Source: Prochlorococcus sp. AG-459-E08 | GTDB taxonomy: Bacteria; Cyanobacteriota; Cyanobacteriia; PCC-6307; Cyanobiaceae | DNA: 62,096 nt | NCBI GenBank assembly: GCA_003209425.1 | Contig: QCRB01000005.1 | Location: 1-62,096, forward strand | Direction: 5' to 3' | In this document: positions 38,737 through 48,297 of the stretch, piece after piece | Position numbering within the stretch: position 1 is the first letter of the stretch | Layout of the letters: every line of letters starts with the position of its first letter | Made by a program: the position numbers and the translations under genes | Notes under the pieces: generated by a model | Databases searched by the model: none | What the model saw: the letters and a program-made list of their open reading frames with translations, nothing else | What the model was told of the DNA's origin: nothing

Positions 38737-39370
38737 TTATAAAAAAATTAAAATATAATGCTGATAAGATAGGGACAATGAAGTTATCTATTCCTAAAAC
38801 ACTAAATTGTTCAAGAATAGTAGCCAAAAAAGCAATTGCGAAATAATTTAAATTAGAACTATTTTGTTGAGCGTATCCTATTGAGAAAACTATTATCAAG
38901 CTTGTTAAAAACATTGTCAAAGTACCATATAATGACTTTTTTTGTTTAAAAATAATCCAACTTTTTGAATTAAAGCTTTTGCCTATTAAACCAGCTAATC
39001 CATCTCCAAATGTCATTAAAAAAAATCCAGCAATTAAAGCATAGGGATCTTTGTCCCAGAAAAGCCAAATTAAAATAAATAAACTTAGACAATAGAATAT
39101 TGTTCCAAAACTTTTTCTTTCAATATCTTCTATTGTGGGAAATAACTTATAGGTGTAATTTATTAGAACCATTAATGAGATAATACCTGTAAAATATAGA
39201 GCAGAATTTTGACCAATTTTTAAAAATTGCGCAATTGGTATTAAAGGTCCTATCCCAATATGTATAATTTTTCTGACTATTTCTCGGCTATCCTCATTAA
39301 ATTTTTTAAATACTATTGATATTAAAAAAATTGAAAATAAATATAATAAAATTATCGCAAATTTTATCAA
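38729..39370 (-). CDS. VTE5-like phytol kinase / CTP-dependent polyprenol kinase family membrane protein
   Basis: This 213-residue protein has about seven hydrophobic segments. The family signature is the stretch REIVRKIIHIGIGPLIP (residues 30-46) and the loop FGDGLAGLIGKSF (near 120-132), followed by KSLYGTLTMF. This pattern is shared by plant VTE5 phytol kinase, farnesol kinase and dolichol kinase. Recycling of phytol from chlorophyll for tocopherol or chlorophyll is a reasonable role, but the substrate is inferred. It follows the sigma-factor gene by five bases on the same strand. Confidence 0.8.
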   Translation of the reverse strand: MIKFAIILLYLFSIFLISIVFKKFNEDSREIVRKIIHIGIGPLIPIAQFLKIGQNSALYFTGIISLMVLINYTYKLFPTIEDIERKSFGTIFYCLSLFILIWLFWDKDPYALIAGFFLMTFGDGLAGLIGKSFNSKSWIIFKQKKSLYGTLTMFLTSLIIVFSIGYAQQNSSNLNYFAIAFLATILEQFSVLGIDNFIVPILSALYFNFFITN

Positions 39371-39375
39371 CTTGT

Positions 39376-40395
39376 TTATGCTGCTTTTTGATGAGTTGTC
39401 ATCACTCTAAGTTTTAATATTGCTTTAGCTTCTAATTGTCTTACTCTTTCTCGTGAAACATTAATTTGCCTTCCTATTTCTGCGAGTGTTAATGGTTCTT
39501 CACCATCTAAGCCAAATCTTAGCTTCATGATTTTTTGTTCTCTTTCATTTAATTGAGAAAGCCAAGTTCCTAAATGTTCTTTTTGAATATTTCTATCCAT
39601 TCCCTCCATAGGTTCCTCACAGTTTGGATCAGGTATAAGTTCGCCTAAAGTACTTCGGTCTTCTTCGCCTCTTGCATGAGCATCAAGAGAGGCGCAAGGA
39701 GCACTTTGAGAAATTAAATCTTCTAAATCTTTTTGTTCAATTCCCATCTCAGTTGCCATTTCCAATCTTGTAGGTTGTCTTCCAAATTTATGTGATAATT
39801 CTCTAGAAACTCGTCTCATTTTGGATAGTTTTTCACTTATATGAATAGGCAAACGAATTGTTCTGGCACTGTTATCAATAGCCCTAGTCATTCCTTGCCT
39901 AATCCACCAGTAAGCATAAGTGGAGAATTTGTATCCCATAGCAGGATCAAATTTATCTACAGCTCTTTCTAAGCCAATAGCTCCTTCTTGGACAAGGTCT
40001 AGTAACTCTAGTCCTTGGTTTTGGTATTTTTTTGCAACAGAAACAACTAGTCTTAGATTAGCTGCCATCATTCTATCTCTAGCTCTTTTGCCAATTTTAA
40101 TTTGGTAAAGATTCCTTTGCGTTCTATCAGTTTCAGGAATTTGTAGCAACTTTTTCATGTTCTGAACATGATGAGCCAACTCTATTTCCTCCGCTGGAGT
40201 CAAAAGAGGTACTCTGCCAATGCTACTTAAGTAATAGCCAATAGAATCTGAAGCGAGTCTGCCAGATTTTTTTTGGCTTTGTTTTGCAGTAAGACTGGAT
40301 TTCGATTTGCGAGACTTGCCCGCAGTGTTTGGTAATCTTGGCTCATCAAAATTTTTATCTGAAGAGCTTTTCGCAGATTCCAGAGGGATCCCCAT
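39376..40395 (-). CDS. Sigma-70 family RNA polymerase sigma factor (group 2)
   Basis: This 339-residue sigma factor has region 1.2 (DSIGYYLSSIGRVPLLTPAEE, near 52-72), region 2 (GYKFSTYAYWWIRQGMTRAI, near 155), region 3 and the region 4.2 helix-turn-helix (LTLAEIGRQINVSRERVRQLE, near 300). It lacks the long region 1.1 and acidic insert of the principal RpoD, so it is a group 2 alternative factor of the cyanobacterial SigB/C/D/E kind. An AGGAGG sequence (complement of 40404-40409) lies eight bases before the ATG at 40395, which decides the start over the GTG at 40398. The preceding gap to ppk is 205 bases, A/T rich, with no gene. Confidence 0.93.
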   Translation of the reverse strand: MGIPLESAKSSSDKNFDEPRLPNTAGKSRKSKSSLTAKQSQKKSGRLASDSIGYYLSSIGRVPLLTPAEEIELAHHVQNMKKLLQIPETDRTQRNLYQIKIGKRARDRMMAANLRLVVSVAKKYQNQGLELLDLVQEGAIGLERAVDKFDPAMGYKFSTYAYWWIRQGMTRAIDNSARTIRLPIHISEKLSKMRRVSRELSHKFGRQPTRLEMATEMGIEQKDLEDLISQSAPCASLDAHARGEEDRSTLGELIPDPNCEEPMEGMDRNIQKEHLGTWLSQLNEREQKIMKLRFGLDGEEPLTLAEIGRQINVSRERVRQLEAKAILKLRVMTTHQKAA

Positions 40396-40403
40396 CACCC
40401 TGG

Positions 40404-40409
40404 CCTCCT
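40404..40409 (-). promoter_or_regulatory. Strong Shine-Dalgarno of the sigma-factor gene
   Basis: A perfect AGGAGG on the minus strand is spaced eight bases from the ATG at 40395. Most genes in the window show little or no Shine-Dalgarno sequence, so this one stands out. Confidence 0.75.
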
Positions 40410-40603
40410 AAATAATGGATTTTTTAAAAAGCTAGCACTGAAATTGGAATAAAAACTACTTTTGCGTTGAAATTTTAAAGACAAAAATTTTTTTTTAAAT
40501 GCTTATTTCTTGAAATCCCTTGATATTAAAGGATTTTTTAAAAATTAAAAAAATTTTAAAATTTTAAGTATTTTTTAAAATGTTGTAAAAATCAATATTA
40601 ATT

Positions 40604-42682
40604 TCATTTTTCTATTAGGTCAATTTGCGAACGATTATCTGAGGAATCTAATTCATATTTCGAATAAGAACCATCTTCTTTCATTATCCAAGAAAAGTAA
40701 TCATCTTTAATGTAGGTTTGCAAAAGTGAGTATATTTTACATTTCAATTCATAATCCTCTATTGGAGTAACAGCTTCTATTCTTCTATCAAGATTTCTTC
40801 TCATCCAATCAGCACTCCCAATAAAAACCTCATTATTACCATTGTTACAAAACCAAAAAATTCGTGAGTGTTCAAGAAAGTGACCAATAATGCTTATGAC
40901 TTTAATATTTTCACTTAAATTTTTTCTTTGTGGATATAAGCAACAAATACCTCTTATGATGAGGTTAATTTTTACACCCGAGTCTGAAGCTAAATAAAGA
41001 AGTTTAATTATTTCTGGATCTACTAAAGAATTCATTTTTGCAATTATTTCCGCTTTTTTGCCTTCCTTTGCATTTTTAATTTCTCTCTTTATTAGAAATA
41101 TAAATTTCTCTCTCATCGATGAGGGAGAAACTAATAACTTTTGATAAATTTTTTGTTTAGAAAAACCTGATAAGTAGTTAAATAACTCAAGTAAATCTGA
41201 TGCAATATCAGGATCAGTTGAAAGTAATCCTAAATCTGTATAAAACATTGAAGTATTAGAGTTATAATTTCCAGTTCCAATATGGAAATAATTCCTTAAT
41301 CGTCCTTTTTCTTTTCTTACTATTAAAGCTATTTTTGTATGTGTTTTAAATCCTATGATTCCATATACAACATGAATTCCAGCTTGTTCAAGTTGTTTCG
41401 CCCATTGAATATTATTGTCTTCATCAAATCTTGCTTTTAGTTCAACAAGAGTCATTACTTCTTTCCCGTTCTCTGCAGCTCTCATTAAAGCTGCAATGAT
41501 CGGCGAATCCTTGGAAACTCGATATAAAGTAATTTTTATAGCCATGACAAGTGGATCATCAGCTGCTTTGTTTATAAATTCTTCAACTGAAGTTTTAAAT
41601 AAGTCGTATGGATGATGAAGCAGAATATTTTTTTTTCTAAGTATATTAAAAATAGAATTAAGGTTTTTGTTTGCAGGTAAGTCTAAATTTTTTAATTTCG
41701 GGTGAGTTTTCCCAATTAGTAGATTTTCTTTTAAATCATCTCTTTTAATTTTTGTAAGCTGATTAAAATCGTCAAGGCCTAAAAAACTTTTGCAAAAGTA
41801 GATATACTCTTTTTGTATTGAGATACTTTCAATGAGTAATTTCAGAATATTTTCTGGCATATCCGATTCAACTTCTAATCTAACTACGTCTCCACCTAAT
41901 CTTCTCTTTTGCAAACTTTGTTCAACTGCTAAAAGAAGATCATCAGCTTCAAGTTCTTTTAATTCTAAATCTGCATCCCTTGTCACTCTAAAAAAAGAGT
42001 AATTTATACATTCCATTCCGTTAAATAAGGTATTTATATTATTCCCAATTAAATCTTCAACACTTATGAAAAAATATGTACTTTCATCACCGGGTTGAAT
42101 AATTTCATTGGGAATTTGTATAAATCTATTTATATTTTTTGTTGGTATTTTTACTCTAACAAACTGATTTTTAGAATCTTCCCCATTTCTTATTAAAGCT
42201 GCCAAATTTAGACTTAAATTACTGATAAAAGGAAATGGATGTGCTGGATCAACAACTAATGGAGTTAATAAAGGAAAAATAGATGAAATAAAATAGTTAT
42301 TGCTCCAATTTCTTTGATTTTCACTTAGATCCTTATATTTTTTTAAAATTACACCTTTTTCTTTTAATTCATTATTTAGTTCATTATTTATATAGTTTTC
42401 TTGTAGGGTAGTTAATTTCTTTACTTCATTATTTATTTTTGTTAATTGCTCTTTAGGGGTAAGTCCATCAACACTTTTTTTTGTAATGCCTGCTTCAACT
42501 TGAGCTTTTAATGAAGCTACCCTTACCATAAAAAATTCATCTAGATTATTACTAAAAATTGAACAAAATTTTACTTTATCTAGGATTTTGTAATCCTTTT
42601 CCATTCCAGTTAGGAGTACTCTTTTATTGAATTCAATCCAACTTAATTCTCTATTAATAAAAACATCAGCCTGGCTTTTCAT
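40604..42682 (-). CDS. ppk: Polyphosphate kinase 1
   Basis: Ppk1 makes polyphosphate from ATP reversibly. The 692 residues contain the N-terminal FINRELSWIEFNKRVL (near 7), the middle domain with IQWAKQLEQAGIHVVYG and the catalytic histidine in GFKTHTKIALIVRKE, and the C-terminal DRRIEAVTPIED. Length matches E. coli Ppk (688). It overlaps the upstream MFS gene by four bases (stop-start ATGA type), so the pair is coupled. Phosphate storage is relevant for an oligotrophic cell; regulation by phosphate cannot be seen here. Confidence 0.96.
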   Translation of the reverse strand: MKSQADVFINRELSWIEFNKRVLLTGMEKDYKILDKVKFCSIFSNNLDEFFMVRVASLKAQVEAGITKKSVDGLTPKEQLTKINNEVKKLTTLQENYINNELNNELKEKGVILKKYKDLSENQRNWSNNYFISSIFPLLTPLVVDPAHPFPFISNLSLNLAALIRNGEDSKNQFVRVKIPTKNINRFIQIPNEIIQPGDESTYFFISVEDLIGNNINTLFNGMECINYSFFRVTRDADLELKELEADDLLLAVEQSLQKRRLGGDVVRLEVESDMPENILKLLIESISIQKEYIYFCKSFLGLDDFNQLTKIKRDDLKENLLIGKTHPKLKNLDLPANKNLNSIFNILRKKNILLHHPYDLFKTSVEEFINKAADDPLVMAIKITLYRVSKDSPIIAALMRAAENGKEVMTLVELKARFDEDNNIQWAKQLEQAGIHVVYGIIGFKTHTKIALIVRKEKGRLRNYFHIGTGNYNSNTSMFYTDLGLLSTDPDIASDLLELFNYLSGFSKQKIYQKLLVSPSSMREKFIFLIKREIKNAKEGKKAEIIAKMNSLVDPEIIKLLYLASDSGVKINLIIRGICCLYPQRKNLSENIKVISIIGHFLEHSRIFWFCNNGNNEVFIGSADWMRRNLDRRIEAVTPIEDYELKCKIYSLLQTYIKDDYFSWIMKEDGSYSKYELDSSDNRSQIDLIEK

Positions 42683-43965
42683 TTCAATACTTTTGATTTT
42701 TGATTATTAAAAGAATTATTACTTTTACCCTCTGCAATAAGATATATCATGAAAAGTAAGATAACGGAACCAGCTATAAAAGGTGATTTAGGACCAAAAC
42801 TATCATAAACCCTTCCTGCCATTGCAATTCCTAAAACCCCCCCAAGACTCTGTAGACCTTGAAGATTACTTAAAATTGATCCTTGTTTATCAACATCTAA
42901 TTTCTTTGATATTAGTGCTCTTAAGGTGGGCGTAATTAATCCTGCTCCAACGGCTAAAAATGATACAGCTGAATAAATATTAATTGACGCATTTTCTTTT
43001 GGAGCAGTTATTAAAAGAGCACATGCTACAAGAATGAAGCCTGATCCGATAAGTGTTAATCGCATTTCTCCAAATTGCTTTACAAGAGGCCCAATTAGTC
43101 CTCCCTGAACGATTATTGCAATTATTCCTACTACAACAAGAGTTCCACTTGATGCTTTGGTCGTCCAGTTTAAAGATTCTTGAAGGAAAAATATAAGTAT
43201 ATTGGTCAATCCAGTAAAAGCAATAAAGTAAATAAAAAAAGCTAATGATAACTTTTTAATCTTTTCTTCTTTGAAAACTGTAAATAGGTTTTTTAAAGGG
43301 TTTTTTATAATAGGTTTTGATTTATTTGAGTCACTATTAGGTTTGGTTTCTGGTAGGTAAAAAAATACAAGGAGGAAATTAATTATTGGAATTATTGAGG
43401 CTATCAAAACTGGAATAATAAAATTATTATTTGTATTTTTGGCAAAAATAACGACAAAAATATTACCTAAGAAAAAACTTAAACCAAAAGCTACACCAAT
43501 AAGACCAAATGTTTTTGCTCTTTTTTCAGGGCTTGAAATATCTGCAAGAATTGTTGTGGCAGTAGCTGCAGTCCCCCCACTTAAACCGTCAATTAGTCTT
43601 GCTAAAAATAATAAAAATAAAGGGATAGAGGCTATTGAATTTGACCAATTAAAAAGAACAGTAAAAGATAATATTGATATTCCTATTACTGAACCAGTAA
43701 TACAAAAAAGAGTAACAGGTCTTCTTCCATATCTATCACTCATAATTCCTATAAAAGGAGAAGCTGTAAATTGAGCTAATTGGTAAGTGCATGATAGTAA
43801 ACCGTATGTACTTGCTTTAGAATCAAAAAGTAAAACAAATGAGGGTAATATGGGTAACAGTATACTTTCACTTAAACGATCATTTAGAAGAGTGACAAAA
43901 GCACTAAGGAGAGTAAATTTTTTATTTGGTTTTAATAAACTTTCTTTCACAATATTTACCTTCAT
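42679..43965 (-). CDS. Major facilitator superfamily transporter
   Basis: This 428-residue protein has about twelve hydrophobic helices. The MFS loop 2-3 motif appears as GIMSDRYGRRPVTLFC (near 77-92), and a DHA1/TetA-like LSGGTAATATTILADISS segment follows helix 4 (near 130). This fits the TetA-like drug:H+ antiporter branch. Substrate unknown; linkage to ppk by a four-base overlap suggests common control rather than common substrate. It is divergent from cobA across about 30 bases. Confidence 0.85.
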   Translation of the reverse strand: MKVNIVKESLLKPNKKFTLLSAFVTLLNDRLSESILLPILPSFVLLFDSKASTYGLLSCTYQLAQFTASPFIGIMSDRYGRRPVTLFCITGSVIGISILSFTVLFNWSNSIASIPLFLLFLARLIDGLSGGTAATATTILADISSPEKRAKTFGLIGVAFGLSFFLGNIFVVIFAKNTNNNFIIPVLIASIIPIINFLLVFFYLPETKPNSDSNKSKPIIKNPLKNLFTVFKEEKIKKLSLAFFIYFIAFTGLTNILIFFLQESLNWTTKASSGTLVVVGIIAIIVQGGLIGPLVKQFGEMRLTLIGSGFILVACALLITAPKENASINIYSAVSFLAVGAGLITPTLRALISKKLDVDKQGSILSNLQGLQSLGGVLGIAMAGRVYDSFGPKSPFIAGSVILLFMIYLIAEGKSNNSFNNQKSKVLK

Positions 43966-43995
43966 GACTATTAACTTCTACTACCATACTTGTTA

Positions 43996-44811
43996 ATGGA
44001 GATTATTGTGCCAGGCATTGTTTATTTAGTTGGAGCAGGTCCTGGCGACCCTGAGCTTTTAACTTTAAAAGCTTTACGCTTAATAAAAAATTGTGATGCA
44101 TTAGTTCATGATGCTTTAATCCCGGATGAAATAACAAAAGAGGCAGGAGAACATACAGAAATTTTCCATGTAGGTAAAAGAGCTGGAAAGTGTTCTGTAC
44201 CTCAGGCTGAAACTAATGCTCTTATTTTGAAATTAGCAAAAGAAGGTAAAAATGTCGTAAGGCTTAAAGGGGGAGATCCATTCGTTTTTTCTAGAGGTGG
44301 TGAAGAGGTATCGATTTTAGAAAAAAATGGAATTTCAGTTGAAATCGTTCCTGGTATTACTTCTGGGATAGCTGCTCCCACATATTTTGGTATTCCACTA
44401 ACCCATAGAGATGCTGCGAGTTCCGTAACTTTCGTCACTGGACATGAGCGTGTAGATAAGGAAAAAAAGACAGTTAATTGGAGAGATTTAGCTAAATCTT
44501 CAGATAGCTTAGTAATTTTTATGGGTATTAAAAATATTGAATTTATTGTGGAAGAATTAATTTTAGGCGGCTTATGTAAGGAGACAAAATGCGCTGTTAT
44601 TCAAGAAGCTACTTTAAAAAATCAAAAATGTTTTATAGAGAAATTAGATAAACTTCCAGATAAAATTAAAGATAAAGAATTTTTAGCTCCATCAATTATC
44701 ATTATTGGAAAAATTGTTGAATTTAAGGTTAATAATAATATAACTAAAGTGTCTGATGTCTATTTACCAGATATTAATAAAGTTCAACTATATAATAAAT
44801 CCCAAAAGTAA
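43996..44811 (+). CDS. cobA: Uroporphyrinogen-III C-methyltransferase
   Basis: This enzyme adds two methyl groups from SAM to uroporphyrinogen III, giving precorrin-2 for siroheme and (pseudo)cobalamin. The roughly 271 residues show VYLVGAGPGDPELLTLKA near the start, VRLKGGDPFVFSRGGEE near 88 and GIAAPTYFGIPLTHRD near 123. It has no CysG dehydrogenase/ferrochelatase domain. I use the ATG at 43996; a TTG at 43990 would add two residues. The 3' end overlaps convergent pabC by 28 bases. Confidence 0.94.
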   Translation: MEIIVPGIVYLVGAGPGDPELLTLKALRLIKNCDALVHDALIPDEITKEAGEHTEIFHVGKRAGKCSVPQAETNALILKLAKEGKNVVRLKGGDPFVFSRGGEEVSILEKNGISVEIVPGITSGIAAPTYFGIPLTHRDAASSVTFVTGHERVDKEKKTVNWRDLAKSSDSLVIFMGIKNIEFIVEELILGGLCKETKCAVIQEATLKNQKCFIEKLDKLPDKIKDKEFLAPSIIIIGKIVEFKVNNNITKVSDVYLPDINKVQLYNKSQK

Positions 44812-45611
44812 ATTGGATCGAATTTAGGTTTTAGCTTTAAATCATTAACTTGATAAATTTGTCTGCAAGATAAGCTATTAATTGCAATTATTATGTCATT
44901 ATTTTGAAATTCTGGAGGAATTAATTCTTCTTTTACAATATTTAATTTCAAAGCCTTGGCAACCATTATCCCCTCTAAACACCCGCTCTCTTTTCTAGGA
45001 GTTATCCATTGATTATTTCTCTTAATAAGAAGATTAAATGTACTTCCACAACAAAGTTCACCTGACGTATTCAGAAGTATAGAATCATCAAATGATTTTT
45101 TATTAGCTTCTGTCAAAACTTGTATTGCCTGATTATATGAAAATGTTTTGCATTTACTTATAAGACTGAATTCATTTATTTTTTCCGTTTGACTAATGCA
45201 AACGCTTATCGGATTAAAATTTGGTTTGATTCTATAGAACTCAAGCCATAAATTATCCAAATCTTTTGTCTCTGAAGTGCTATCAATTGTTAGTGCTCGA
45301 CCTTCATTAGTTCCTCGACTATAATTTATTCTTACTGAAGCAAATTGATCATTTTTAAGCGATAACTTTCTAATTCCATCGTGAATAAGTTGTCTCAAAG
45401 TTAATTTTTTTATTTTGAGATTAATATTTAAAATCTTGCTACTTTTTTCTAACCTTTTCAGATGTTCATCAAAAAGAATAGGTTTGTTTTCTTTTATCAA
45501 AATGGTTTCAAATATACCATCAGCAAATTTTAATCCTCTATTATTTGCAGCAATAAATATTCTATCAATATCCAACCATTGATCCTTGTGCCAGGCTAAT
45601 GTTTCAATCAT
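44784..45611 (-). CDS. pabC: Class IV PLP aminotransferase / 4-amino-4-deoxychorismate lyase (PabC-like)
   Basis: This 275-residue fold-type IV PLP enzyme has DGIFETILI near 36-44. The PLP lysine is in KCKTFSYNQAIQV (near 166), and the class signature runs through DSILLNTSGELCCGSTFNLL near 183. Position directly after pabB, with a four-base overlap, argues for aminodeoxychorismate lyase in folate synthesis rather than a branched-chain transaminase. Sequence alone does not settle the substrate. Confidence 0.83.
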   Translation of the reverse strand: MIETLAWHKDQWLDIDRIFIAANNRGLKFADGIFETILIKENKPILFDEHLKRLEKSSKILNINLKIKKLTLRQLIHDGIRKLSLKNDQFASVRINYSRGTNEGRALTIDSTSETKDLDNLWLEFYRIKPNFNPISVCISQTEKINEFSLISKCKTFSYNQAIQVLTEANKKSFDDSILLNTSGELCCGSTFNLLIKRNNQWITPRKESGCLEGIMVAKALKLNIVKEELIPPEFQNNDIIIAINSLSCRQIYQVNDLKLKPKFDPIYFWDLLYS

Positions 45612-46924
45612 TTAAGTGAATCAATTAACGGTAAAAGTTTCCACTTTAGTTCATTAGTTTCCTCTTCAGGGTTTGAGTCAATAACTATTCCGCAACCAGC
45701 ATATATATTGATTTTTTTGTCTTTAATTAAAAATGATCTTATTAGTATATTGCTGTCAAATTCTCCATTCCAGTCAAGCTTCAAAAATGAGCCACAGTAT
45801 GGTCCGCGTTCACATTCTTCTAATTCAAAAAGTCTCTGGCATGATCTTAATTTAGGTGCTCCAGTTATAGAGCCCCCAGGCCAACAAGCTTTTAGTAAAT
45901 CAATCCAGTTCTTGTCTTTTTTTAATTTGCCTCTGATTACTGAAGTTAGATGATGAACTTTTAAGAAACTTTCAAGTTTTAATATTTCTGGCACCATAAT
46001 ACTTCCTGTTTCGCAAACTTTACTTAAATCATTTCTTATTAGGTCAACAATCATAATATTTTCGGCTCTATCTTTTTCGTTCGTTATTAAATCGATAGCA
46101 TTAAGTGCGTCTTGATTTAAATCCTTATCTCTGGATCTAGTTCCTTTGATAGGTCTTGATTCTACAAAATTTTTATTATCTATTTTTATAAATCTTTCTG
46201 GCGAGGTAGATAATACAGCCTCTTTATAATTATCATTATTTATTATTATTCCTCCAAAGGGAGCTCTTAATTTCCTTCTTATTTTCAAATAAATATCTAG
46301 AGGATTATAGTTTTTGGAAGATTCAATTTCGCATTTAGTTGTTAGGTTTGCTTGAAATATATCCCCTAGGGAAATAAATTTTTTCAATTTTAGAATATTT
46401 TTCTGAAATTTTTCAGCCATTTCGTCCAAATTTATTTTTGAAAAATCAAAATTCAAATTTGTTTTAATAATATTTTTTTCTTCAACATTTTTTATATTGT
46501 TGATTATGTTTTTATAACTCATCAGTTCTGATGAGTTTGTGCCTTCGATAATTATTTCTTTTTTTATTAGATTACATTTAATGATTGGATCATATGATGC
46601 AATCCATAAAGTTGCCATATTAGATTTTCGCCATGGGTTTTTGGGTTCTATGTAAACTCCAGCTTCATAACTTAACCATCCGATCCAAAATCCTTTTTCA
46701 ATATTTTTTAAATTGTTAAATGGATTATTAGTTTTGTCTAAGTTATTGATATCTCTTGATTGGATTATTTTTTTAGGGTTAATTCCTATTATTGACCATT
46801 CCCCATTTTCTTTGCCATCACTGTCTAGCCAAGCTAATCCTTTATCTCCGAATTTTTTTGTTAGATGATGTGTAATTAGTGCTGGATCCGTCCATTTTTC
46901 AAGAATTATTTTTTTTATTTTCAT
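45608..46924 (-). CDS. pabB: Aminodeoxychorismate synthase component I
   Basis: PabB converts chorismate and ammonia to 4-amino-4-deoxychorismate. The 438 residues have the chorismate-binding C-terminal half, with SRPIKGTRSRD (near 258), MIVDLIRNDLSKVCETG (near 292), WPGGSITGAPK and AGCGIVIDSNPEEETNE. The Lys in PIKGT distinguishes PabB from anthranilate synthase, which has PIAGT. The glutaminase partner (PabA/TrpG) is not in the window. It overlaps both queC upstream and pabC downstream by four bases. Confidence 0.9.
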   Translation of the reverse strand: MKIKKIILEKWTDPALITHHLTKKFGDKGLAWLDSDGKENGEWSIIGINPKKIIQSRDINNLDKTNNPFNNLKNIEKGFWIGWLSYEAGVYIEPKNPWRKSNMATLWIASYDPIIKCNLIKKEIIIEGTNSSELMSYKNIINNIKNVEEKNIIKTNLNFDFSKINLDEMAEKFQKNILKLKKFISLGDIFQANLTTKCEIESSKNYNPLDIYLKIRRKLRAPFGGIIINNDNYKEAVLSTSPERFIKIDNKNFVESRPIKGTRSRDKDLNQDALNAIDLITNEKDRAENIMIVDLIRNDLSKVCETGSIMVPEILKLESFLKVHHLTSVIRGKLKKDKNWIDLLKACWPGGSITGAPKLRSCQRLFELEECERGPYCGSFLKLDWNGEFDSNILIRSFLIKDKKINIYAGCGIVIDSNPEEETNELKWKLLPLIDSLK

Positions 46925-47595
46925 TTTTTATTATTGTTATTGTGCCATTTTTCATAAGCGGCATTTCTAATTCTGCAGCTATCACACTTACCGCATGGTT
47001 TTGAACTACCCGAATAACAACTCCATGTTTTATCCAAAGGCACATGATTATCAAAAGCTAATTTAATAATTTCCTCTTTATTTAAATCTAATAATGGTGT
47101 CCAAAGTTTTATTGGATTATTTTCTCTTCCTCTTTTATTGGCTAAATCTGCTAATTCTTGAAATTTTTCAATGTAGTCAGGTCTGCAATCTGGATAACCA
47201 GAATAATCTAGTGCATTAACTCCTAATCCTATAAAATCAGCATCTATTGCTTCGGCATAACTTAGTGCAACGGAAATAAATATAGTATTTCTCCCAGGAA
47301 CATAAGTATTAGGAATTTTATTAGTTTGTACTCCTTCTATCGGAATATTTTTTTGAGTATCAGTTAATGACGAGCCTCCCCATAAAGATAAGTCAAGCTT
47401 AATTATTTTAAATTCTTCGATATCAAAGTGTTTTGCAATTATCGATGCAGAATTTAATTCTTTTTTATGACGTTGACCGTAGTCAAATGAAAGGCCAAAA
47501 ATTTTAGCTTCGGATTTTTTTGCGATACCAGTAACTGTAGAAGAATCTAAACCTCCAGATAATAAAACTACTATCGATTTGTTTTTAAGAGTCAT
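46921..47595 (-). CDS. queC: 7-cyano-7-deazaguanine synthase QueC
   Basis: QueC turns 7-carboxy-7-deazaguanine into preQ0 with ATP and ammonia. The 224 residues start with the PP-loop VLLSGGLDSSTVTG at 11-24. The C-terminal zinc motif is CYSGSSKPCGKCDSCRIR (four cysteines near 195-210). YVPGRNTIFISVALSYAEA near 97 is also typical. It lies six bases after queE and overlaps pabB by four, so queE - queC - pabB - pabC form one tight unit. Confidence 0.95.
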   Translation of the reverse strand: MTLKNKSIVVLLSGGLDSSTVTGIAKKSEAKIFGLSFDYGQRHKKELNSASIIAKHFDIEEFKIIKLDLSLWGGSSLTDTQKNIPIEGVQTNKIPNTYVPGRNTIFISVALSYAEAIDADFIGLGVNALDYSGYPDCRPDYIEKFQELADLANKRGRENNPIKLWTPLLDLNKEEIIKLAFDNHVPLDKTWSCYSGSSKPCGKCDSCRIRNAAYEKWHNNNNKK

Positions 47596-47601
47596 ATGAT
47601 T

Positions 47602-48279
47602 TCAATTTATTTTTAAGTATTTGTGAGTTTGAAGGCTCAATTTCCAATCTGGGTTATTTTTTACGAAATCGATAGCAAGAGAAAAACCATTCGCATTGTT
47701 CCACGCTGGTTGTAAATAAAAAATTTTATCTTCTTTTTTTAAGCCATCATCGCTTTTAGAGAGTTGATATTGTTTTAAAGTTTCTTTTTTTATTTGAATA
47801 GCAAATTCAATATCTTCTATTTCATTTATGATTATTTTGATTTCATTACAGTTTTTTAAAAAATAATTTTTAGGAGGTGAGTGTCTTTTAGGAGATAAAG
47901 TAATCCAGTCATAGCTTCCTGATATCGAATTAACTCCACTTGTCTCAATATGAATCCTCATTGGCTTTTGTTCTTCTACCATCGTCATATTTTTTATGGC
48001 TTTGCAAAAATTATCCAAGTTATGTTGTAAAGGTTCTCCACCTGTAATAACGCAAAAAGATGCTCCTTTTTCTCTGGCAATTTTTATGCGATCTATTATT
48101 TTTTCAATTGATATAGAAGGGTGTTTTTTCTCGTCCCATGAATTTTTGGTATCGCACCACGAACATCCAACTTTACATCCGGCTAATCTTACAAAAAAAG
48201 CACTTTTTCCAGCGTGATAACCTTCACCTTGTAATGAATGAAATTGTTCGACTAAGGGTAAAAAATTTGTCATTTTCAT
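47602..48279 (-). CDS. queE: 7-carboxy-7-deazaguanine synthase QueE (radical SAM)
   Basis: QueE is a radical-SAM enzyme acting on 6-carboxytetrahydropterin. The 225 residues contain the cluster motif CKVGCSWCD (CxxxCxxC) near 31-38, preceded by EQFHSLQGEGYHAGKSAFFVRLAG and followed by FCVITGGEPLQH near 76. Two ATG codons (48279 and 48273) are equally possible starts. QueD and QueF are not in the window; QueG is at 4929. Confidence 0.92.
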   Translation of the reverse strand: MKMTNFLPLVEQFHSLQGEGYHAGKSAFFVRLAGCKVGCSWCDTKNSWDEKKHPSISIEKIIDRIKIAREKGASFCVITGGEPLQHNLDNFCKAIKNMTMVEEQKPMRIHIETSGVNSISGSYDWITLSPKRHSPPKNYFLKNCNEIKIIINEIEDIEFAIQIKKETLKQYQLSKSDDGLKKEDKIFYLQPAWNNANGFSLAIDFVKNNPDWKLSLQTHKYLKIN

Positions 48280-48297
48280 TCAAAAAAATAAAGAATA

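Noticed and set aside
40513-40536. Imperfect hairpin AAATCC...GGATTT followed by T residues between ppk and the sigma gene
   Set aside because: Flanking genes are both on the minus strand while the T-run follows on the plus strand; A/T-rich stem is weak. Not a convincing terminator.
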